From: an uncultured Eubacteriales bacterium
Lineage (GTDB): Bacteria; Bacillota; Clostridia; Peptostreptococcales; Anaerovoracaceae
Length of the DNA stretch: 64,000 bases
Direction: 5' to 3'
Assembly: GCA_902775345.1 (NCBI GenBank)
Contig: CACYLW010000001.1
Coordinates: 1 to 64,000 of the forward strand
Part shown: positions 60,242-64,000 of the stretch, one piece after another
How the letters are laid out: the number at the start of each line of letters is the position of its first letter
Position numbering within the stretch: position 1 is the stretch's first letter
Translations under genes and position numbers: made by a program
Notes under the pieces: generated by a model
Databases searched by the model: none
Told to the model about the DNA's origin: nothing
The model's input: only the letters and a program-made list of their open reading frames with translations

Positions 60242-60541
60242 ATGGAAATCAAGAAAACCGCAGTTGCAGGCACTCTTGAGAGCAGCGACTGCATGGTAAC
60301 GGTCGAGCCCGCGGCAAAAGGCCTGGAACTCGAACTGGAAAGCGCTGTTATAAGACAGTACGGAAGACAGATAAGAAAGGTGGCTATGGAGACTCTTAAG
60401 CGCCTTGGTGTAAAAAAGGCAAGAGTCAGCATAGTAGACAAAGGAGCTCTTGACTGTACCATAAAGGCAAGAGTGGAATGTGCCGTGATGCGTGCTGCTG
60501 AACACGAAGGAAGAGTAAACTGGGGAGGTATGATAAGATGA
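60242..60541 (+). CDS. citD: Citrate lyase acyl carrier protein (gamma subunit)
   Basis: The 99-residue CitD carries the phosphoribosyl-dephospho-CoA prosthetic arm. The attachment site is S14 in GTLESSDCMV. It cycles acetyl and citryl groups between CitF and CitE. GGGAGG precedes the start and its stop overlaps the citE start by four bases. The genes that make and attach the arm (citG, citX) and the activating ligase citC are not in the window and may lie beyond its right end or elsewhere. Confidence 0.93.
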   Translation: MEIKKTAVAGTLESSDCMVTVEPAAKGLELELESAVIRQYGRQIRKVAMETLKRLGVKKARVSIVDKGALDCTIKARVECAVMRAAEHEGRVNWGGMIR

Positions 60542-61440
60542 ACAATCCTAACAAATACCGCCTGCGCCGCACGATGATGTTTCTGAACTGCCAGAAACCG
60601 AGTCTGATCAAGGATCCGTATGTTTATAAGCCGGATTCGATCATGCTCGACCTTGAGGATGCCGTAGCTGAGAGAGAAAAGGACGCGGCGCGTTACTCCC
60701 TCTACCACGCTCTTCAGGAGATAGACTACAGGGGCGTCGAGAGGGTAGTCCGTATCAACGGACTTGATACAAACCTCTGGCGCGAAGATATAAGATGTGC
60801 TGTTGCCGGAGGCTGTGACTCCATCCGCATCCCTAAGACAGAGACCGCTGATGATGTGCGCACGGTCGAGTACGCCATCGCCGAAGCGGAAAGAGAGTTC
60901 AGCAGACCGGAAGGAAGCGTGCTCATCATGGCAGCCCTCGAGTCTGCAAGAGGTGTCATCAATGCGATGAGCATCTGCGACTCGTCGGAGAGGCTCTTTG
61001 GTATCGCTCTTTCGGGAGGCGATTATTCCAAAGATCTCCAGGTTCCTATCTCCGGGACCGGTGTAGAATTCATGGGAGCCAGGCAACACATGGTCATAGC
61101 TGCAAGAGCGGCAAAGGTGCAGTGCTTCGATACAGTATGGACTAACCTGGACGACATGGAAGGCTTCAGAAGGGAAACCGAGATCATACATTCCATGGGA
61201 TTTGACGGAAAGTCCATAGTCAATCCGCGCCAGATCCCTGTCGTTCATGAAATATATACGCCGAGTGAGAAGTCTGTCATTTTTGCGGAGAAGGTCATCA
61301 AGGAGATCGACACAAAGAAAGCTCAGGGAATAGGCGTATTCACGGTGGACGGCAAGATGATAGACATCGCGTTCTACGACGGCGCAAAGAGAACGATAGC
61401 CCTGGCCAAGGCATCAGGTGTATACAAGGGGGATCTGTAG
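60538..61440 (+). CDS. citE: Citrate lyase beta subunit
   Basis: The 300-residue CitE is the citryl-ACP lyase, giving oxaloacetate and acetyl-ACP. The HpcH/HpaI-type TIM barrel has SIMLDLEDAVAEREKD near residue 35, VVRINGLDT (Mg and substrate Arg), and MAALESARGVINAM with the metal-binding Glu. It starts at the ATG overlapping the citD stop, with GGGAGG upstream. It belongs to the three-subunit cytoplasmic complex with CitD and CitF. Confidence 0.94.
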   Translation: MNNPNKYRLRRTMMFLNCQKPSLIKDPYVYKPDSIMLDLEDAVAEREKDAARYSLYHALQEIDYRGVERVVRINGLDTNLWREDIRCAVAGGCDSIRIPKTETADDVRTVEYAIAEAEREFSRPEGSVLIMAALESARGVINAMSICDSSERLFGIALSGGDYSKDLQVPISGTGVEFMGARQHMVIAARAAKVQCFDTVWTNLDDMEGFRRETEIIHSMGFDGKSIVNPRQIPVVHEIYTPSEKSVIFAEKVIKEIDTKKAQGIGVFTVDGKMIDIAFYDGAKRTIALAKASGVYKGDL

Positions 61441-61441
61441 C

Positions 61442-62992
61442 ATGAAAAACGCAGTAGGAAGAGAGATCCCGGAAGAGATAATCGAGATCACCGGGAAAGA
61501 GCCGTTTCAGGGCAACTATTACCGCGACGACAAGCCTATAACACTACACGGCCCTACGATCCGTCCGGTAATGAATAACGAGAAATCCAAGCTGGTAGGA
61601 AGCATCAGGGAAGCGCTCGAGAAGTGCGATGCTCACGACGGCATGACTGTTTCGTTCCATCACCATTTCCGTGAGGGAGACCTGATAGTCAACATGGTAA
61701 TGAAAGAGATCCATGACATGGGTCTCAAGGATATAAGAATATGCGCATCCTCGCTCGGCAAGGCTCACAGCGCGCTCGTGCCGATGATAGAGGACGGTAC
61801 CATCACCAACATCGAATCCTCCGGAGTCAGAGGCGGTATCGGAGAGGCGATTTCGAAGGGCAAGCTTAAAGGCCTGGCCATAATGCGTTCGCACGGCGGA
61901 CGTGTAAGATCGATAGCGACGGGCGAGAGCCACATCGATATCGCTTTCATAGGCGCGCCGACAGCTGATGATTACGGAAATCTGAGAGGTATCGGAGGCA
62001 AGGCGGACTGCGGCGTACTGAGTTATGCCATAGTTGACGGAAACCACGCCGATCACTGTGTGGCGATCACGGACTGCCTGGTCCCGTATCCTAACTTTCC
62101 GGCCCATATTTCACAGACAAAGGTGGACTATGTGTGCGTCGTTGACGAGATAGGCATTCCGTCCAAGATCGCGACGGGCGCCGCCAAGCCGACGACCGAC
62201 CAGAGGAAACTGCTCATGGCGCAGTACTGCACCGATGTAGTGGTCAATACCCCTTGGTTCAAGGACGGATTCTCATATCAGACAGGCGTTGGCGGGGCTT
62301 CGATCGCTTCGACCCAGTATCTCGCTGACATAATGAGAGAACGCAATATCCGCATGGGATTTGGCGTCGGAGGCCTCACAAAGGCAATGTGCAAGCTGCT
62401 CGACGACGGTATGGCGGACGTAATGCTCGATGTACAGGACTTCGACCTTGACGCGGTACGGAGCCTCAAGAATGTGAACCACCACAGGATACCGGCCGCT
62501 GTTTACGCGAACCCTCTCAACAAAGGCGCTGTAGTTAACAAGCTCGACTACGTGGTGCTGGCTTCGCTCGAAGTTGACGTCAATTTCAACTGCAACGTTG
62601 TTGTGGGTTCCGACGGAATGATAACCGGCGCGCAGGGAGGACACCCTGACACCGCGCAGGGAGCAAAATGCGCGATAGTAATATGCCCGCTGCTGCAGGG
62701 AAGGATCCCGGCTATATGCACTGAGGTAACAACGGTTACGACACCGGGAGAGAGCATCGACGTAGTAGTCACTGACTACGGTGTAGCGGTCAATCCGGCA
62801 AGGCAGGATATCCTTCAGGCACTGAAGGAAGCTGACTGCGTGCCTCTGAAGACCATCGAAGAGCTCAGGGACATCGCTTATTCAATAGTAGGCAAACCTG
62901 ACAAGGTGGAATTCGAAGACAGGGTAGTAGGCATCATAGAAGCCCGCGACGGCACCATCATGGATGTCGTAAGACAGATAAAGGAAGTATAA
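61442..62992 (+). CDS. citF: Citrate lyase alpha subunit
   Basis: The 516-residue CitF is the citrate:acetyl-ACP transferase, which exchanges acetate for citrate on CitD. Family marks are SFHHHFREGDLIVNMVM near residue 65-80, GGHPDTAQGAKC near 400, and ITDCLVPYPN. A longer frame opens with GTG at 61418 inside citE; the ATG at 61442, one base after the citE stop and with AGGGGG upstream, is preferred. With CitD and CitE it links citrate to acetate and oxaloacetate. Confidence 0.94.
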   Translation: MKNAVGREIPEEIIEITGKEPFQGNYYRDDKPITLHGPTIRPVMNNEKSKLVGSIREALEKCDAHDGMTVSFHHHFREGDLIVNMVMKEIHDMGLKDIRICASSLGKAHSALVPMIEDGTITNIESSGVRGGIGEAISKGKLKGLAIMRSHGGRVRSIATGESHIDIAFIGAPTADDYGNLRGIGGKADCGVLSYAIVDGNHADHCVAITDCLVPYPNFPAHISQTKVDYVCVVDEIGIPSKIATGAAKPTTDQRKLLMAQYCTDVVVNTPWFKDGFSYQTGVGGASIASTQYLADIMRERNIRMGFGVGGLTKAMCKLLDDGMADVMLDVQDFDLDAVRSLKNVNHHRIPAAVYANPLNKGAVVNKLDYVVLASLEVDVNFNCNVVVGSDGMITGAQGGHPDTAQGAKCAIVICPLLQGRIPAICTEVTTVTTPGESIDVVVTDYGVAVNPARQDILQALKEADCVPLKTIEELRDIAYSIVGKPDKVEFEDRVVGIIEARDGTIMDVVRQIKEV

Positions 62993-63021
62993 GGATATCA
63001 GAAGAGATATAAGGAGCAATA

Positions 63022-64000
63022 ATGGAAAAAATCAGAATGACTACCCCTATCGTTGAGATGGACGGGGATGAAATGACAAGGATTCTCTGGAAGATGATCA
63101 AGGATGAGCTCATACTGCCTTTCGTCGACCTCAAGAGTGAATATTACGATCTCGGACTTCCTGTCCGCGATGAGACGGGCGACCAGATCACAAAGGATGC
63201 GGGAGAAGCCATCAAGAAGTACGGCGTAGGCGTAAAGTGTGCCACGATCACACCGAACGCTCAGCGCATGACAGAATATAATCTGCACGAGATGTGGAAG
63301 AGCCCTAACGGAACTATCCGTGCGATCCTCGACGGAACGGTGTTCCGCGCTCCTATCACTATCGACGGGATCAAGCCGGTCGTACGCAACTGGAAGAAGC
63401 CTATCACCGTTGCGCGTCACGCATACGGAGACCTCTATAAAGGAACAGAATACCGCGTTCCTGAAAAAGGCAAGGCTGAGCTCGTGTTCACCGGTGAGAA
63501 TGGGGCAGAGTACCGCGAGACGGTATATGACTTCGAGTGCCCGGGCATACTGCAGAGCATCTACAACAAGGACTCGTCGATCGTTTCCTTTGCTCACTCA
63601 TGCTTCAAGTATGCCATCGAGACAAAGCAGGACCTCTGGTTCTCCGCAAAGGACACCATTTCAAAGAAGTACGACATGCACTTCCGCAATGTGTTCCAGG
63701 AAGTCTACGATGAGTGCTACAAGGAGAAGTTCGAAGAACTCTGCCTTACATACTTCTATACGCTTATCGATGATGCCATCGCGCGCGTCATACGCAGCGA
63801 GGGAGGTTTTATATGGGCTCTCAAGAACTATGACGGCGATGTAATGAGCGACATGGTATCCACGGCATTCGGTTCGCTGGCAATGATGACATCCGTTCTG
63901 TGCAGCCCGGACGGCAAGTTCGAGTATGAGGCAGCGCACGGTACGGTCACGCGCCATTATTACAAATACCTTAACGGCGAAGAGACATCGACCAACCCTA
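63022..64000 (+). CDS. icd: NADP-dependent isocitrate dehydrogenase (partial at window end)
   Basis: An open frame runs from the ATG at 63022 (RBS AAGGAG) to the window end without a stop, giving 326 residues of a protein normally about 400 long. It begins [20 protein letters not shown], and contains [17 protein letters not shown] (isocitrate-binding Ser and Asn), [11 protein letters not shown] (metal Asp) and [11 protein letters not shown] (NADP loop). This is the IDH subfamily II form, found in eukaryotes and some bacteria. It interconverts isocitrate and 2-oxoglutarate. It is 29 bases after citF, so part of the same operon. The C-terminus is outside the window. Confidence 0.93.
   Translation, partial: MEKIRMTTPIVEMDGDEMTRILWKMIKDELILPFVDLKSEYYDLGLPVRDETGDQITKDAGEAIKKYGVGVKCATITPNAQRMTEYNLHEMWKSPNGTIRAILDGTVFRAPITIDGIKPVVRNWKKPITVARHAYGDLYKGTEYRVPEKGKAELVFTGENGAEYRETVYDFECPGILQSIYNKDSSIVSFAHSCFKYAIETKQDLWFSAKDTISKKYDMHFRNVFQEVYDECYKEKFEELCLTYFYTLIDDAIARVIRSEGGFIWALKNYDGDVMSDMVSTAFGSLAMMTSVLCSPDGKFEYEAAHGTVTRHYYKYLNGEETSTNP

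Overview
The window looks like the chromosome of an anaerobic, amino-acid-fermenting member of the Bacillota (class Clostridia). The evidence is a reductive Stickland operon, an oxygen-sensitive Fe-S L-serine dehydratase, methionine gamma-lyase, strong AGGAGG-type ribosome sites and many intrinsic terminators. Base composition looks close to even, so a low-GC Clostridium sensu stricto is unlikely; the genus cannot be fixed from this sequence. No rRNA, tRNA, CRISPR array, insertion sequence or phage gene was seen.

Layout. 1-6.3 kb: a damaged small membrane-protein gene, a MATE exporter, a GH32 beta-fructosidase, a CDF cation exporter, a flavin reductase-like protein and an ADP-ribosylglycohydrolase with an extra C-terminal domain. 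6.4-17.9 kb: PduL phosphotransacylase, a divergent LysR regulator and the operon hadI-hadB-hadC-hadA-(FldH-like dehydrogenase)-acdB-etfB-etfA-buk. Together these take a 2-hydroxy acid through CoA transfer, radical dehydration, flavin-based enoyl-CoA reduction and acyl-phosphate formation, with ATP at the end. 18.1-27.9 kb: an AgrA/AgrC-like two-component pair, a membrane-anchored hydrolase with a polytopic tail, a second 2-hydroxyacid dehydrogenase, an alpha/beta hydrolase coupled to a PhlG-like C-C hydrolase, an MFS exporter, a YcxB-like protein and a CPBP protease. 28-42.6 kb: an NCS2 permease broken by one amber codon, methionine gamma-lyase with a membrane hydrolase, an AI-2E-family permease, an RpiB-like isomerase, a lipoprotein with a class V aminotransferase fold, sdaAB-sdaAA, a class A PBP with a repetitive tail, and a DUF4342 protein with an OmpR/EnvZ-type pair.

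42.6-53.2 kb is the most unusual block. A complete glucitol-type PTS (EIIA, EIIC, EIIBC, GutM, plus HPr and Enzyme I) sits with a SorC regulator, a class II aldolase, a short triosephosphate isomerase-like protein, a YjbQ protein, a HAD phosphatase and a homoserine-dehydrogenase-like/SAF oxidoreductase. That oxidoreductase resembles the DRL (DXP reductoisomerase-like) family. No sorbitol-6-phosphate dehydrogenase is present. I infer import and breakdown of a polyol other than ordinary sorbitol, possibly a branched one, and the two divergent control regions share ACAAATGY-type operator half-sites.

53.2-64 kb: a standalone SLOG-plus-2TM (SLATT-like) protein of the type predicted to be a nucleotide-gated defence effector, an ATP-grasp ligase, a PIG-L deacetylase, a GntR regulator with a perfect palindromic operator, and an operon of an aconitase-family hydratase, citD, citE, citF and icd (cut by the window end). 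This last operon links citrate, acetate plus oxaloacetate, and 2-oxoglutarate.
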